Source: Arthrobacter sp. NicSoilC5
GTDB lineage: Bacteria > Actinomycetota > Actinomycetes > Actinomycetales > Micrococcaceae
DNA: 64,000 bases
Assembly: GCF_019977395.1 (NCBI RefSeq)
Contig: NZ_AP024660.1
Span: 620,001 to 684,000 of the forward strand
Direction: 5' to 3'
Part shown: piece after piece, positions 11,096 through 22,184 of the stretch
Position numbering within the stretch: the stretch's first letter is position 1
How the letters are laid out: every line of letters begins with the position of its first letter
Notes under the pieces: model-generated
Seen by the model: only the letters and a program-made list of their open reading frames with translations
Databases searched by the model: none
What the model was told of the DNA's origin: nothing
Made by a program: the position numbers and the translations under genes

Positions 11096-11812
11096 GTGAC
11101 TTCAACAACAGTGCCCGTGATCTTTGACCTGGACGGCACTCTTGTCGATCCGGCCGGTGGAATAACTGAAGGGATTGCCTCAGCCCTCCGCGGGCTGGGG
11201 CTCCCGGTTCCCGGCCAGGACCTGCTCGATTCGATGATTGGCCCCAAGCTGAGCGATTCCCTGCTCAACGTGGCAAATGTGCCCGCGGAACGCCTGGAAG
11301 AGGTGGTCCACCGGTACCGCGAACACTACGTCGCCAGGGGAATTGCCCAGAGCCGGCTCTACCCCGGTATCCGGGAAATCCTGGAATCCTTCGCGGCGGC
11401 GGGACGGCCCGTTGCTGTGGCAACGCAAAAGCCCCAGCGGCTGGCGCATAAAGTCCTGGCACACCACGGCATCGACGGCCTCTTCCACGGCATCCACGGC
11501 TCTGCCGACGACGAAACGCTGGTGGAAGGCGTCCCCCTGGGCAAGACCCAGATCATCGCCGCCGCCCTGAGGGACCTGGATACCCAGCACGCGATCATGG
11601 TGGGCGACCGCGCCCAGGACGTGTCCGGTGCCATCGCCAACGGGCTGGACTGCATCGGAGTTGTCTGGGGATTCGCGCCCGACGGGGAGCTGGAGGAAGC
11701 CGGATCCGTGGCGGTCGTCAGCACGGGCGAGGAACTGGTAGCGGTCATCGAGCGGCTGCAGGCGGTCCACACCGCGGCCATGAGCGGGGTGGTCAACGAT
11801 GGAAATGTTTGA
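11096..11812 (+). CDS. HAD-superfamily hydrolase, phosphoglycolate phosphatase-like
   Basis: 238-residue HAD phosphatase. Motif I is IFDLDGTLVD (about residues 5-14), where the first Asp is the nucleophile; motif II is within VAVATQKPQRLAHKVL, and motif IV is MVGDRAQD near residues 165-172. A helical cap follows motif I, as in Gph/PgmB-type enzymes. Phosphoglycolate or another small phosphoester is likely, but the substrate cannot be read from the sequence. The start is GTG 11096. Its end overlaps the acyltransferase start by 14 bases, so the two genes form one transcription unit. Confidence 0.85.
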   Translation: MTSTTVPVIFDLDGTLVDPAGGITEGIASALRGLGLPVPGQDLLDSMIGPKLSDSLLNVANVPAERLEEVVHRYREHYVARGIAQSRLYPGIREILESFAAAGRPVAVATQKPQRLAHKVLAHHGIDGLFHGIHGSADDETLVEGVPLGKTQIIAAALRDLDTQHAIMVGDRAQDVSGAIANGLDCIGVVWGFAPDGELEEAGSVAVVSTGEELVAVIERLQAVHTAAMSGVVNDGNV

Positions 11813-12467
11813 TGCCGTCCGCTGGACCACGCGCAACCTGATCGCCGGCACCTGCCGGCCCACCGTCGTCGGACTCGAAAACGTCCCTGCCGATGGCCCC
11901 TTTATCGTGGCACCCAACCACCTGTCCTTCTTCGACAGCGTGATCGTCCAGGCCCTGATGCCGCGGCCGGTTGCCTTCTTTGCCAAGGCCGAGTACTTCA
12001 CCACGGGCGGCGTCAAGGGCAAGGTCATGAAAGCCTTTTTCGAATCCGTCGGCTCCATCCCCGTGGAGCGGGGTGAGCAGGCAGCCAGCGTCCAGGCACT
12101 GAAAACCCTGCTGGACATCCTGGAGTCCGGCCGCGGCATCGGCATCTACCCCGAGGGCACGCGCTCCCGCGACGGCATCCTCTACCGGGGACGCACCGGC
12201 GTCGGCTGGCTGGCCCTCACCACCGGGGCGCCCGTGATCCCCGTCGGGCTGATCGGGACCGAAAAGCTTCAGCGTGCCGGCGAAAAAGGGGTCAAGCCGC
12301 AGCACTTCACCATGAAGGTGGGGGAGCCGCTGTACTTCGACAAGACGGGACCGGACCACTCACTGCCGGCCCGCCGCGAGGTCACGGACAGGATCATGGA
12401 CGCAATCGCCGGCCTCAGCGGCCAGGAGCGCTCCGCCAGTTACAACCAGAGCAAGTCCGCCGAGTAA
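11799..12467 (+). CDS. 1-acyl-sn-glycerol-3-phosphate acyltransferase (PlsC family)
   Basis: 222-residue membrane-associated acyltransferase. It has the HX4D catalytic motif in APNHLSFFDS (about residues 35-44) and the glycerol-phosphate-binding motif YPEGTRSRDG (about 116-125), both diagnostic of the PlsC family. The predicted reaction is acylation of lysophosphatidic acid in phospholipid synthesis; other lysophospholipids are possible. ATG 11799 overlaps the HAD gene by 14 bases; an internal ATG two codons later is an alternative start. Confidence 0.88.
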   Translation: MEMFDAVRWTTRNLIAGTCRPTVVGLENVPADGPFIVAPNHLSFFDSVIVQALMPRPVAFFAKAEYFTTGGVKGKVMKAFFESVGSIPVERGEQAASVQALKTLLDILESGRGIGIYPEGTRSRDGILYRGRTGVGWLALTTGAPVIPVGLIGTEKLQRAGEKGVKPQHFTMKVGEPLYFDKTGPDHSLPARREVTDRIMDAIAGLSGQERSASYNQSKSAE

Positions 12468-12540
12468 CCGGAAACCGCCGCACGCAGGCCCGGACCGGGT
12501 CTGGATGCTCCGGTTGGCATGGAGAGCCGGCGCGACTCAG

Positions 12541-12546
12541 TAGACT
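12541..12546 (+). promoter_or_regulatory. -10 box of a probable leaderless promoter for uvrC
   Basis: TAGACT followed by exactly 6 bases and GTG 12553. No SOS-box-like palindrome is visible upstream, unlike uvrA. Confidence 0.55.
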
Positions 12547-12552
12547 TGATAG

Positions 12553-14553
12553 GTGGCAAATCCAGCAAGTTACCGGCCCAAAACCGGTGAAATCCCCACC
12601 AACCCGGGCGTCTACCGGTTCCGTGATCCGCACGGCCGGGTCATCTACGTGGGCAAAGCCAAAAGCCTCCGGTCCCGGCTGAACTCCTACTTCGCCAACC
12701 CGGCGGGGCTGCTGCCCAAGACCTATGCGATGGTCCACGCGGCCAGCAGCGTCGAGTGGACCGTGGTGGGCAGCGAACTCGAATCGCTGCAGTTGGAATA
12801 CACCTGGATCAAGGAATTCAAGCCGCGCTTCAACGTGGTGTTCCGGGATGACAAGACGTATCCCTACCTGGCCGTGACCATGGGCGAAAAGTACCCGCGG
12901 GTGCAGGTCATGCGGGGCGACAAACGGAAGGGGACCCGCTATTTCGGCCCCTACACCGCCGGCGCCATCCGGGAGACCATGGACACCCTGCTCCGGGTCT
13001 TCCCCGTCCGGAGCTGCAGCGCCGGCGTCTTCAAGCGGGCCGAGGCAAGCGGCCGGCCCTGCCTGCTGGGCTACATCGACAAGTGCTCCGCGCCGTGCGT
13101 CGGACGGATTTCGCCGGAGGACCACCGGGCACTGGCCGACGATTTCTGTGCCTTCATGGGCGGCGAAGCCAAACGCTTCATCAACAAGCTGGAAAAGCAG
13201 ATGGGCGACGCCGTGGCGAAGCTCGACTACGAGCACGCAGCCCGGCTGCGTGACGACATCACCGCGCTGCGGAAGGTATTCGAACGCAACGCCGTGGTGC
13301 TCTCCGAGGACACCGATGCCGACGTCTTCGCCCTGCACGAAGACGAGCTGGAAGCCGCCGTCCAGGTGTTCCACGTCCGCGGCGGCAGGATCCGAGGCCA
13401 GCGCGGCTGGGTGGTGGAAAAAGTGGAGGACTTCACCACCCCGGACCTGGTGGAGCACCTGCTGCAGCAGGTGTACGGGGAGGACGGCGACACGCACGGC
13501 CGGCTGCCCCGCGAAGTCCTGGTGCCGGTGGCCCCCAGCAACCAGGAAGACCTGGCCAATTGGCTGGGCGGGATCCGCGGCGCCAAAGTGGACATCCGGG
13601 TGCCGCAACGCGGTGACAAGGCGGCACTGATGTCCACTGTGCGCGAGAATGCCGAACACGCTCTGAAGCTTCACAAGACACGGCGGGCAGGTGACATCAC
13701 TGTCAGGTCGCAGGCCCTCCAGGAGCTGCAGGAAGCCCTGGACCTTCCGGTTCCCCTGCTCCGGATCGAATGCTTCGACGTCTCCCACGTCCAGGGCACC
13801 AACGTCGTGGCTTCCATGGTGGTGGTGGAGGACGGGCTGCCCAAGAAGTCCGACTACCGCAAGTTCTCCATCACCGGCCCCGCGGCCGCTGATGACACCG
13901 CCGCCATGCACGACGTCCTGACGCGCAGGTTCCGCCACTACCTCCAAGACAAGTCGGCGCAGGTGGACGAATCCGTGCTGGAAGCTGACGGCCCGGAGGC
14001 GGCACCGGGCGCGGAGGTGCTGGACAGCACCACGCCGGCGCCAAAGGCCAAGTTCGCCTACCCGCCCAACCTGGTGGTGGTGGACGGCGGCCAGCCGCAG
14101 GTGAACGCGGCCGCCCGTGCACTCAAGGACCTCGGGATCGACGACGTCTACGTCGTGGGGCTCGCCAAACGCCTGGAGGAAGTCTGGCTTCCGGACAGCG
14201 ACTTCCCGGTGATCCTTCCCCGGACCTCGCAGGGACTCTACCTGCTCCAGCGGATCCGCGACGAGGCCCACCGCTTTGCCATCACTTTCCACCGGCAGAA
14301 GCGCGGCAAGGCCATGACGGTGTCGGCACTGGACGCCGTCCCGGGCCTGGGCGCCTCCAAGCGGAAAGCCCTGCTGGCGCACTTTGGATCCGTCAAGGGC
14401 GTGAAGGCCGCCACGGTGGAGGAGCTCGCAGAGGCGAAGGGCATTGGCCCTGCCCTGGCCGGGGCCATCGTCAACCACTTCGCGGCGGAGGGGACCGAGG
14501 CCGTGACCGTGCCCGCGATCAACATGACCACCGGCGAAATCATTGAAACTTAG
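12553..14553 (+). CDS. uvrC: UvrABC excision nuclease subunit C
   Basis: 666 residues. The N-terminal GIY-YIG nuclease domain is seen as NPGVYRFRD...[18 protein letters not shown] (residues 17-52), followed by the Cys-containing region [10 protein letters not shown], a UVR helix (about 200-235: [21 protein letters not shown]), the RNase H-like second nuclease domain ([20 protein letters not shown]), and a helix-hairpin-helix pair at the C-terminus ([18 protein letters not shown]). UvrC makes both incisions in nucleotide excision repair. An Ala/Pro/Glu-rich insert at about residues 472-500 lies between parts of the RNase H domain. It opens the conserved uvrC-rapZ-yvcK-whiA block. Confidence 0.98.
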   Translation: MANPASYRPKTGEIPTNPGVYRFRDPHGRVIYVGKAKSLRSRLNSYFANPAGLLPKTYAMVHAASSVEWTVVGSELESLQLEYTWIKEFKPRFNVVFRDDKTYPYLAVTMGEKYPRVQVMRGDKRKGTRYFGPYTAGAIRETMDTLLRVFPVRSCSAGVFKRAEASGRPCLLGYIDKCSAPCVGRISPEDHRALADDFCAFMGGEAKRFINKLEKQMGDAVAKLDYEHAARLRDDITALRKVFERNAVVLSEDTDADVFALHEDELEAAVQVFHVRGGRIRGQRGWVVEKVEDFTTPDLVEHLLQQVYGEDGDTHGRLPREVLVPVAPSNQEDLANWLGGIRGAKVDIRVPQRGDKAALMSTVRENAEHALKLHKTRRAGDITVRSQALQELQEALDLPVPLLRIECFDVSHVQGTNVVASMVVVEDGLPKKSDYRKFSITGPAAADDTAAMHDVLTRRFRHYLQDKSAQVDESVLEADGPEAAPGAEVLDSTTPAPKAKFAYPPNLVVVDGGQPQVNAAARALKDLGIDDVYVVGLAKRLEEVWLPDSDFPVILPRTSQGLYLLQRIRDEAHRFAITFHRQKRGKAMTVSALDAVPGLGASKRKALLAHFGSVKGVKAATVEELAEAKGIGPALAGAIVNHFAAEGTEAVTVPAINMTTGEIIET

Positions 14554-14621
14554 CTAGGGTAAAGGACGGGGCAGTGCCACAGCGGCGGCCCCGGGAACAA
14601 CGAGGAAACGGGGCAGGCTTC

Positions 14622-15545
14622 ATGGCAGACACGACCGCGGGATCCGGAGCGGGCCACGACGGGCTGGAGCCCGTCAAGCCGCTCGAAGCGGAACTGCTGG
14701 TGGTCACCGGGATGTCCGGCGCCGGACGGAGCACCGCCGCGGACGCGCTGGAGGACCACGGCTGGTACGTCGTGGAGAACCTGCCGCCGCAGATGCTGGG
14801 CACGCTCGCGGAGCTGGTCTCCCACGCCCCGCAGTCGATTCCACGGCTGGCCGTGGTGATCGATGTCCGCAGCAAGGGACTCTTTGCGGATATCCGTGCA
14901 GCCCTGGGGGCCCTGGCGGCCAGCGGTGTGACCTTCCGCGTCCTGTTCCTCGACGCCAGCGACAACGTCCTGGTCCGGAGGTTCGAACAGGGCCGGCGCC
15001 CGCACCCGCTGCAGGGAGGCGGACGCATCCTTGACGGCATCGCCGCCGAACGTGAGCTGCTGCAGGAACTGCGCGACAGCTCCGACGTCGTCCTCGACAC
15101 CTCCAACTACAACGTCCACGGGCTGGCCACGGCCATCACCGAACTGTTCAGTGAAACCGGCCCGGTGGCCCTGCGGCTCAACGTCATGAGCTTCGGCTTC
15201 AAGTACGGCCTCCCGGTCGATGCCAACTATGTGGCCGACGTCCGGTTCATCCCCAACCCCCACTGGGTGCCCCAGCTGCGCCCGCAGACCGGCCTGGACA
15301 AGGACGTCAGCGACTACGTCCTGGAGGCCGAGGGCGTGAAGAACTTCGTGGACCGCTACGTCCTGGCCCTGGAACCGGTCCTGGAGGGATACCGCAGGGA
15401 GAACAAGCACTACGCCACCATCGCCGTCGGCTGCACGGGCGGCAAGCACCGCTCCGTCGCCGTCGCGGTTGAACTCTCCAAGAAACTCGCGCAGTATCCG
15501 CGGGTCACGGTGACCACCGCGCACCGGGATCTGGGCCGCGAGTAA
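14622..15545 (+). CDS. rapZ: RapZ/YvcJ-family nucleotide-binding protein
   Basis: 307 residues from ATG 14622. The P-loop is GMSGAGRST: Arg36 stands where most ATPases have Lys, a substitution I also recall for mycobacterial members. The C-terminal part has [10 protein letters not shown] and [13 protein letters not shown], typical of the RapZ RNA-binding half. In E. coli RapZ controls glmZ sRNA decay; in actinobacteria the role is not settled. GTG 14574 is a possible longer start, but ATG 14622 has a GAGGAAA site and the N-terminus MADTTAG looks natural. The stop overlaps the ATG of yvcK (TAATG). Confidence 0.93.
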   Translation: MADTTAGSGAGHDGLEPVKPLEAELLVVTGMSGAGRSTAADALEDHGWYVVENLPPQMLGTLAELVSHAPQSIPRLAVVIDVRSKGLFADIRAALGALAASGVTFRVLFLDASDNVLVRRFEQGRRPHPLQGGGRILDGIAAERELLQELRDSSDVVLDTSNYNVHGLATAITELFSETGPVALRLNVMSFGFKYGLPVDANYVADVRFIPNPHWVPQLRPQTGLDKDVSDYVLEAEGVKNFVDRYVLALEPVLEGYRRENKHYATIAVGCTGGKHRSVAVAVELSKKLAQYPRVTVTTAHRDLGRE

Positions 15546-16564
15546 TGGCGCTGTTCACCGGAGCCCTGCCCCTGGTGCCGCCGGCCGCTGGTAAGGGCTC
15601 GGGCCAGCAGGACAAGGGCCCCAACGTCGTGGCCCTGGGTGGCGGGCACGGCCTGGCGGCCTCGCTGTCGGCTTTGCGCCTGCTCACCTCCGAGCTCACC
15701 GCAGTGGTGACGGTGGCGGACGACGGCGGCTCGTCCGGGCGCCTGCGCGAAGAGTACGGCGTCCTCCCGCCGGGAGACCTCCGCATGGCGCTGTCCGCGC
15801 TGTGCGACGACACCGACTGGGGACGCACCTGGCGTGACGTCATGCAGCACCGGTTCCGGGCCGGGACAGGCCCCGGGGGTTCGCTGGATGAGCACGCCAT
15901 GGGCAACCTCCTGATCGTCACCCTGTGGGAGTTGCTGGGCGACGCCGTCGCAGGACTCAAATGGGCCGGTGCGCTGCTTGGCGCCCGCGGCCAGGTGCTG
16001 CCCATGTCCACGGTCCCGCTCACCATCGAAGGCGACGTCCGCGTCACCGCACCCGACGGCGGAACTGCCCTGCACACCATCCACGGCCAGGCACGCTGTG
16101 CCGTGGCCGGCTCGCTGGAGGAGGTCCGGCTCCTGCCCGAGGCCGCGCCTGCCTGCACCGACGCACTGACGGCCATCGAACTGGCGGACTGGGTGGTCCT
16201 GGGCCCCGGCTCCTGGTACACATCAGTCCTTCCGCACCTGCTCCTGCCGGAGATGCGGCAGGCACTGTGCAGCACCCCTGCCAAACGCTGCCTCACCATG
16301 AACCTCGCCACGGACACCAAGGAAACCAGCGGCATGACGGCGGCCGACCACCTCCACGTCCTCCGGCGCTACGCCCCCGAGTTCAGTGTGGACGTGGTCC
16401 TGGCCGATCCCGCGTCGGTACCGGACCGGCAGGAGTTCGAGAAGGCCGCCGGCATGATCGGCGCGGAGGTGGTCTTGGGTAAAGTAGGGGCGTCGGGACG
16501 CCGCCCCGTCCATGAGCCGCTCCGGCTGGCCACGGCGTACCAGGACATTTTTGGGAACAGTTAG
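15545..16564 (+). CDS. yvcK: YvcK/CofD-like gluconeogenesis factor
   Basis: 339 residues. The N-terminal NVVALGGGHGLAASLSALR is the nucleotide-sugar-binding glycine loop of the YvcK family, and VTVADDGGSSGRLR follows it as in all members. YvcK homologues (CuvA in mycobacteria) bind UDP-sugars and are needed for growth on gluconeogenic carbon and for normal peptidoglycan synthesis. Members are related to CofD but are not lactyl transferases. ATG 15545 overlaps the rapZ stop, and whiA follows 9 bases after the stop, forming the conserved block. Confidence 0.93.
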   Translation: MALFTGALPLVPPAAGKGSGQQDKGPNVVALGGGHGLAASLSALRLLTSELTAVVTVADDGGSSGRLREEYGVLPPGDLRMALSALCDDTDWGRTWRDVMQHRFRAGTGPGGSLDEHAMGNLLIVTLWELLGDAVAGLKWAGALLGARGQVLPMSTVPLTIEGDVRVTAPDGGTALHTIHGQARCAVAGSLEEVRLLPEAAPACTDALTAIELADWVVLGPGSWYTSVLPHLLLPEMRQALCSTPAKRCLTMNLATDTKETSGMTAADHLHVLRRYAPEFSVDVVLADPASVPDRQEFEKAAGMIGAEVVLGKVGASGRRPVHEPLRLATAYQDIFGNS

Positions 16565-16573
16565 GAAGGTGCC

Positions 16574-17554
16574 ATGGCACTGACAGCATCGGTCAAGGAA
16601 GAACTGTCCCGTCTGGACATCAAGAAGTCATCAGTGCGCAAGGCTGAAGTCTCCGCAATGCTCCGGTTCGCCGGGGGACTGCACATCATTTCGGGCAGGA
16701 TCGTCATCGAGGCGGAAGTTGACCTCGCGTCCACTGCACGCCGGCTCCGCGCCGCCATCGCCGAGGTCTACGGACACCAGAGCGAAATCATCGTGGTCTC
16801 CGCCGGCGGACTCCGCCGCGCCAGCCGCTACGTGGTCCGCGTGGTCCGCGACGGCGAGGCGCTGGCCCGCCAGACGGGCCTGCTGGATGGCCGCGGCCGC
16901 CCCGTGCGCGGCCTGCCGTCCGCCGTCGTCAACGGCTCGGCCGCAGACGCCGAAGCCGTGTGGCGCGGGGCGTTCCTGGCGCACGGTTCGCTCACCGAAC
17001 CCGGCCGGTCGTCATCGCTGGAAGTCACCTGCCCGGGTCCGGAATCGGCCCTGGCCCTGGTGGGCGCCGCCCGCCGCCTGGACATCCAGGCCAAGGCCCG
17101 CGAGGTCAGGGGAGTGGACCGCGTGGTCATCCGCGACGGCGACACCATCGCCGCGCTCCTGACGCGCATGGGCGCCCACGACGCACTGATGGTGTGGGAG
17201 GAACGCCGGATGCGCAAGGAAGTCAGGGCCACAGCCAACCGGCTCGCGAACTTCGATGACGCCAACCTGCGCCGCTCCGCCCAGGCAGCCGTGGCTGCCG
17301 GCGCACGCGTGGACCGGGCCCTGGAAATCCTGGGCGACGACGTCCCGGACCACCTGAAGTACGCCGGCGAGCTGCGGGTGGCGCACAAACAGGCCAGCCT
17401 TGACGAGCTGGGCCGGCTCGCCGACCCCGTGATGACCAAGGACGCGATCGCCGGCCGGATCCGCCGCCTGCTGGCCATGGCGGACAAGCGTGCGCTTGAC
17501 CTGGGCATTCCCGGAACGGACGCCAATGTGACGCCTGAAATGCTGGACGAGTAG
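16574..17554 (+). CDS. whiA: WhiA DNA-binding regulator
   Basis: 326 residues, the standard length. The N-terminal [15 protein letters not shown] motif and the two-domain layout (LAGLIDADG homing-endonuclease-like fold, then a C-terminal helix-turn-helix around [22 protein letters not shown]) are characteristic. In Streptomyces WhiA with WhiB controls sporulation septation; in non-sporulating Gram-positives it affects cell division and chromosome segregation. The start ATG 16574 has an AGGAAGG site. It ends the uvrC-rapZ-yvcK-whiA block. Confidence 0.95.
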   Translation: MALTASVKEELSRLDIKKSSVRKAEVSAMLRFAGGLHIISGRIVIEAEVDLASTARRLRAAIAEVYGHQSEIIVVSAGGLRRASRYVVRVVRDGEALARQTGLLDGRGRPVRGLPSAVVNGSAADAEAVWRGAFLAHGSLTEPGRSSSLEVTCPGPESALALVGAARRLDIQAKAREVRGVDRVVIRDGDTIAALLTRMGAHDALMVWEERRMRKEVRATANRLANFDDANLRRSAQAAVAAGARVDRALEILGDDVPDHLKYAGELRVAHKQASLDELGRLADPVMTKDAIAGRIRRLLAMADKRALDLGIPGTDANVTPEMLDE

Positions 17555-17562
17555 GCGCCCCA

Positions 17563-17568
17563 TAGAAT
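17563..17568 (+). promoter_or_regulatory. -10 box for superoxide dismutase
   Basis: TAGAAT, giving a predicted transcription start near 17575 and a leader of about 80 bases. Confidence 0.4.
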
Positions 17569-17579
17569 CAGAAATAATT

Positions 17580-17598
17580 CCGGGCACCAGCTGCCCGG
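17580..17598 (+). other. hairpin at the 5' end of the sodA leader
   Basis: CCGGGCA-CCAGC-TGCCCGG, a perfect 7-base stem, starts about 5 bases after the predicted transcription start. It may stabilise the mRNA. It could also act as a whiA terminator, but no T run follows. Confidence 0.4.
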
Positions 17599-17656
17599 AT
17601 GCACAATCCAAGAGTTACCAACCGGGCCTTCCTGGTCCACGATATTGGAGGATTTT

Positions 17657-18283
17657 GTGACCGAGTACGTATTGCCGGAACTCAGCTACGATTACGCCGC
17701 CCTCGAACCGCACATCTCTGCGCGGATCATGGAGCTGCACCACAGCAAGCACCACGCCACCTACGTGGCAGGCGCCAACAACGCCCTGGCCCAGCTGGCC
17801 GAGGCCCGCGAAAAAGGCGACTTCGCCAACATCAACCGGCTCTCCAAGGACCTCGCGTTCCACACCGGCGGCCACATCAACCACTCCGTGTTCTGGAAGA
17901 ACCTGTCCCCGGACGGCGGCGACAAGCCCGAGGGCGAACTGGCTGCAGCGATCGATGACGCCTTCGGCTCCTTCGACGCGTTCCGCGCCCAGTTCTCCGC
18001 CGCGGCCCTGGGCCTGCAGGGTTCGGGCTGGGGCTTCCTGGCCTACGAGCCCATCGGCGGGAACCTGGTCATCGAGCAGCTCTACGACCAGCAGGGCAAC
18101 GTTGCGCTGGGCACCACCCCGCTGCTGATGCTGGACATGTGGGAGCACGCCTTCTACCTGGACTACGTCAACGTCAAGGCCGACTACGTTAAGGCGTTCT
18201 GGAACATCGTCAACTGGGCCGACGTCGCCCAGCGCTTCGAGGCAGCACGCACCAACGCCACGGGACTCATCACCCTTCCGTAG
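17657..18283 (+). CDS. sodA: superoxide dismutase (Fe/Mn family)
   Basis: 208 residues. Metal ligands are visible in order: His in [10 protein letters not shown], His in [15 protein letters not shown], Asp and His in [13 protein letters not shown]. It converts superoxide to hydrogen peroxide and oxygen in the cytoplasm (no signal peptide). The GG before HINHSVFW favours Mn, but the metal cannot be decided from sequence. GTG 17657 is the start: an ideal GGAGG lies at 17647-17651, so the in-frame TTG at 17645 overlapping it is not used. It is monocistronic, with a strong terminator hairpin 67 bases after the stop. Confidence 0.96.
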   Translation: MTEYVLPELSYDYAALEPHISARIMELHHSKHHATYVAGANNALAQLAEAREKGDFANINRLSKDLAFHTGGHINHSVFWKNLSPDGGDKPEGELAAAIDDAFGSFDAFRAQFSAAALGLQGSGWGFLAYEPIGGNLVIEQLYDQQGNVALGTTPLLMLDMWEHAFYLDYVNVKADYVKAFWNIVNWADVAQRFEAARTNATGLITLP

Positions 18284-18308
18284 TGACGTGCGATATACAT
18301 CGCTGTAA

Positions 18309-19553
<1,245 letters not shown>

Positions 19554-19563
19554 GGTTAGACAC

Positions 19564-20790
19564 ATGACATCACACACCCTCAACGAACTGATCGCTGAAG
19601 GTGTCCGCGGGCGGTACATTCTGGTTCGAAGTGACCTGAATGTGCCGCTCGACGGCTCTACAGTCACTGACGACGGCCGCATCAAGGCCTCACTCCCAGT
19701 GCTGGCAAAGCTCACGGACGCCGGTGCCCGCGTGCTGGTAACAGCCCACCTAGGACGCCCCAAGGGCGCCCCGGAGGACAAATACTCCCTTCGCCCCGCA
19801 GTGGACCGCCTCGCCGAGCTGGCGGGCTTCAAGGTAACCCTGGCGGCCGATACTGTCGGCGACGCCGCCAAGGCTGCCGCCGCATCCCTGCAGGACGGTG
19901 AAGCACTCGTTCTGGAGAACGTCCGCTTCGACGCCCGGGAGACCAGCAAGGACGACGCCGAACGCGGCGCCTTCGCCGACGAGCTGGTGGCACTCACCGG
20001 CAGCAACGGCGCCTACGTGGACGATGCCTTCGGTGCCGTCCACCGCAAGCACGCCAGCGTCTACGACGTCGCCACCCGGCTGCCGTCGTACCAGGGCGAC
20101 CTGGTGCACACCGAGGTTGAGGTCCTGCGGAAGCTGACCGCCGACACCCAGCGCCCCTACGTGGTGGTTCTGGGCGGTTCCAAGGTCTCGGACAAGCTCG
20201 CGGTGATCAACAACCTGATCGGCAAGGCTGACACCATCCTGGTGGGCGGCGGCATGCTCTTCACCTTCCTGGCGGCACAGGGACACAAGGTTGCCTCAAG
20301 CCTCCTTGAAGAGGACCAGATCCCGGTGGTCCAGGACTACCTGAAGCGCGCCGCGGACGCCGGCACTGAGTTCGTGGTTCCCACGGACGTAGTGGTGGCA
20401 GAGAAGTTCGCTGCGGACGCTGCGCACGAAACGGTTGCAGCCGACGCGATTGAGGGCAGCAGCTTTGGTGCCCAGGGCATCGGCCTGGACATTGGTCCTG
20501 ATACCGCTGCCGCCTTCGCTGAGCGGATCAAGGGAGCCCGTACGGTCTTCTGGAACGGCCCCATGGGCGTTTTCGAATTCGAGGCCTTCTCTGCAGGCAC
20601 CCGCGCCATCGCGCAGGCCCTGACCGGCACCGACGGGTTCACAGTGGTGGGCGGCGGAGATTCGGCCGCGGCAGTACGCACCCTGGGATTCAGCGATGAC
20701 CAGTTCGGCCACATTTCCACCGGCGGCGGCGCCAGCCTGGAGTACCTCGAAGGCAAGGAACTCCCCGGCCTCAGCGTCCTGGACCGCTAG
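19564..20790 (+). CDS. pgk: phosphoglycerate kinase
   Basis: 408 residues. The N-terminal substrate-binding [15 protein letters not shown] (residues 17-31), the loop [12 protein letters not shown], and the C-terminal nucleotide-binding [11 protein letters not shown] with [22 protein letters not shown] are all intact. It makes ATP and 3-phosphoglycerate from 1,3-bisphosphoglycerate. It follows gap by 10 bases, so co-transcription is likely. Confidence 0.98.
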   Translation: MTSHTLNELIAEGVRGRYILVRSDLNVPLDGSTVTDDGRIKASLPVLAKLTDAGARVLVTAHLGRPKGAPEDKYSLRPAVDRLAELAGFKVTLAADTVGDAAKAAAASLQDGEALVLENVRFDARETSKDDAERGAFADELVALTGSNGAYVDDAFGAVHRKHASVYDVATRLPSYQGDLVHTEVEVLRKLTADTQRPYVVVLGGSKVSDKLAVINNLIGKADTILVGGGMLFTFLAAQGHKVASSLLEEDQIPVVQDYLKRAADAGTEFVVPTDVVVAEKFAADAAHETVAADAIEGSSFGAQGIGLDIGPDTAAAFAERIKGARTVFWNGPMGVFEFEAFSAGTRAIAQALTGTDGFTVVGGGDSAAAVRTLGFSDDQFGHISTGGGASLEYLEGKELPGLSVLDR

Positions 20791-20860
20791 AACCGGACCG
20801 GTAAAGCGGGACGGCAGAATCACCGCTGCTGTCCGCCAGTAACGGACCTCGCAGTCCTCC

Positions 20861-20893
20861 GGCCGGCAGGTTGCCCATGGCAGCCTGCCGGCC
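20861..20893 (+). other. 15-base-stem hairpin between pgk and tpiA
   Basis: GGCCGGCAGGTTGCC and GGCAGCCTGCCGGCC pair around a CAT loop with one G-T wobble, 71 bases past the pgk stop and 21 bases before the tpiA ribosome-binding site. No T tract follows. It may be a partial terminator or an mRNA processing/stability element that sets different levels of pgk and tpiA. Confidence 0.5.
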
Positions 20894-20924
20894 GATTACA
20901 TATCAAGAACTTTTTGGAGATTAC

Positions 20925-21740
20925 GTGACTACGTCAACGAACGGCGCTTTCGACCGCAAGCCCTTCATCGCGGGCAACTGGAAAATGAACATGGACCACG
21001 TGCAGGGCATCACCCTCCTGCAGAAACTCGCCTGGACGCTGTCCGACGCAAAGCATGACTACAGCCGCGTCGAGGTTGCCGTCTTCCCGCCGTTCACCGA
21101 CCTCCGCGGGGTCCAGACCCTGGTGCAGGGCGACGACCTGCAGGTCGCGTATGGTGGCCAGGACCTGTCGCAGTTCGACTCAGGCGCCTACACCGGCGAC
21201 ATCTCCGGGCAGTTCCTGAACAAGCTCGGCTGCAAGTACGTGCTGGTGGGCCACAGCGAACGCAGGACCATCCACAACGAGTCCGACGACGTCCTAAACG
21301 CCAAGGTCAAGGCAGCGTTCAAGCACGGCGTCACCCCCGTCCTTTGCGTGGGGGAAGGACTGGAAATCCGCCAGGCCGGGACCCACGTCGAGCACACGCT
21401 CCAGCAGCTCCGTGCCGGAGTGGCGGGCCTGACCAACGAGCAGGCAGCCGAACTGGTGGTTGCGTACGAGCCCGTCTGGGCCATCGGCACCGGTGAAGTG
21501 GCCGGACCGGAGGACGCACAGGAAATGTGTGCCGCCATCCGTGCAGAACTCGAGAGCCTTTTCGGCGCCGACGTGGCAGCCAAGACCCGGCTGCTGTACG
21601 GCGGCTCAGTCAAGGCCAACAACGCTGCCGCCATCCTGCAGGAGCGCGATGTGGATGGCGTCCTGGTGGGTGGCGCCAGCCTTGACCCGGCTGAGTTTGC
21701 TAATATTGTCAGGTTCGAGAGCCACCTGGTCACGGACTAG
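20925..21740 (+). CDS. tpiA: triosephosphate isomerase
   Basis: 271 residues. [12 protein letters not shown] carries the catalytic Lys, VGHSERR the electrophilic His, and [12 protein letters not shown] the catalytic Glu; [11 protein letters not shown] closes the phosphate site. It interconverts dihydroxyacetone phosphate and glyceraldehyde 3-phosphate. The start is GTG 20925 with TTGGAGA 5-11 bases upstream; the in-frame ATG near 20871 would begin inside the upstream hairpin and has no family support. Confidence 0.98.
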   Translation: MTTSTNGAFDRKPFIAGNWKMNMDHVQGITLLQKLAWTLSDAKHDYSRVEVAVFPPFTDLRGVQTLVQGDDLQVAYGGQDLSQFDSGAYTGDISGQFLNKLGCKYVLVGHSERRTIHNESDDVLNAKVKAAFKHGVTPVLCVGEGLEIRQAGTHVEHTLQQLRAGVAGLTNEQAAELVVAYEPVWAIGTGEVAGPEDAQEMCAAIRAELESLFGADVAAKTRLLYGGSVKANNAAAILQERDVDGVLVGGASLDPAEFANIVRFESHLVTD

Positions 21741-21788
21741 TCCGTAGCCAGCGCATACTCCCGCAATTCCAACTTCCGAAAGGCCGTC

Positions 21789-22046
21789 GTGGACGTTCTT
21801 CATGTCATTCTGCAGATCCTCCTGGGTATCACCAGCCTCCTGCTGACGCTGCTGATCCTCCTGCACAAGGGACGCGGCGGCGGACTGTCAGATATGTTCG
21901 GCGGCGGCATGAGCTCAGGCCTCAGCTCCTCGGGCGTGGCAGAACGCAACCTCAACCGCTTCACCATCATCCTGGGCGTCACCTGGGGTGTGGTGATCAT
22001 CGGGCTTGGCCTGATCATGCGCTTCAGCGGCGCCGGCGACTCCTAA
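21789..22046 (+). CDS. secG: preprotein translocase subunit SecG
   Basis: 85 residues with two membrane helices (about 3-21 and 55-76) separated by a glycine-rich cytoplasmic loop, GRGGGLSDMFGGGMSSGLSSSG, which is diagnostic for SecG. It assists protein export through SecYEG. GTG 21789 is the start, 48 bases after tpiA. A classic terminator follows, marking the end of the gap-pgk-tpiA-secG unit. Confidence 0.95.
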   Translation: MDVLHVILQILLGITSLLLTLLILLHKGRGGGLSDMFGGGMSSGLSSSGVAERNLNRFTIILGVTWGVVIIGLGLIMRFSGAGDS

Positions 22047-22100
22047 AGGGTCCGCTGGATAGGGTCCTGCGGCACTCCCGCCGCCCCGCCCTGGCATCTA

Positions 22101-22138
22101 AACTGTGGCTGTCGGTTTACCCGGCAGCCACAGTTTTT
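22101..22138 (+). terminator. intrinsic terminator after secG
   Basis: AACTGTGGCTG (22101-22111) pairs with CAGCCACAGTT (22125-22135); four inner pairs extend it to 15, with a 5-base loop, and a TTTTTG run follows. It is one of the few terminators in the window with a real T tract. Confidence 0.85.
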
Positions 22139-22141
22139 GTT

Positions 22142-22147
22142 TAAGCT
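22142..22147 (+). promoter_or_regulatory. -10 box for rbpA
   Basis: TAAGCT directly after the secG terminator; predicted start near 22154, about 31 bases before ATG 22185. Confidence 0.4.
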
Positions 22148-22184
22148 GCAGGGCTCCGGCGTCCGCTTCGAGGCAGGAGTTTCC

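Noticed and set aside
12415..14478. Minus-strand open frame opposite uvrC
   Set aside because: Shadow of uvrC; no domain, no promoter or ribosome-binding site.
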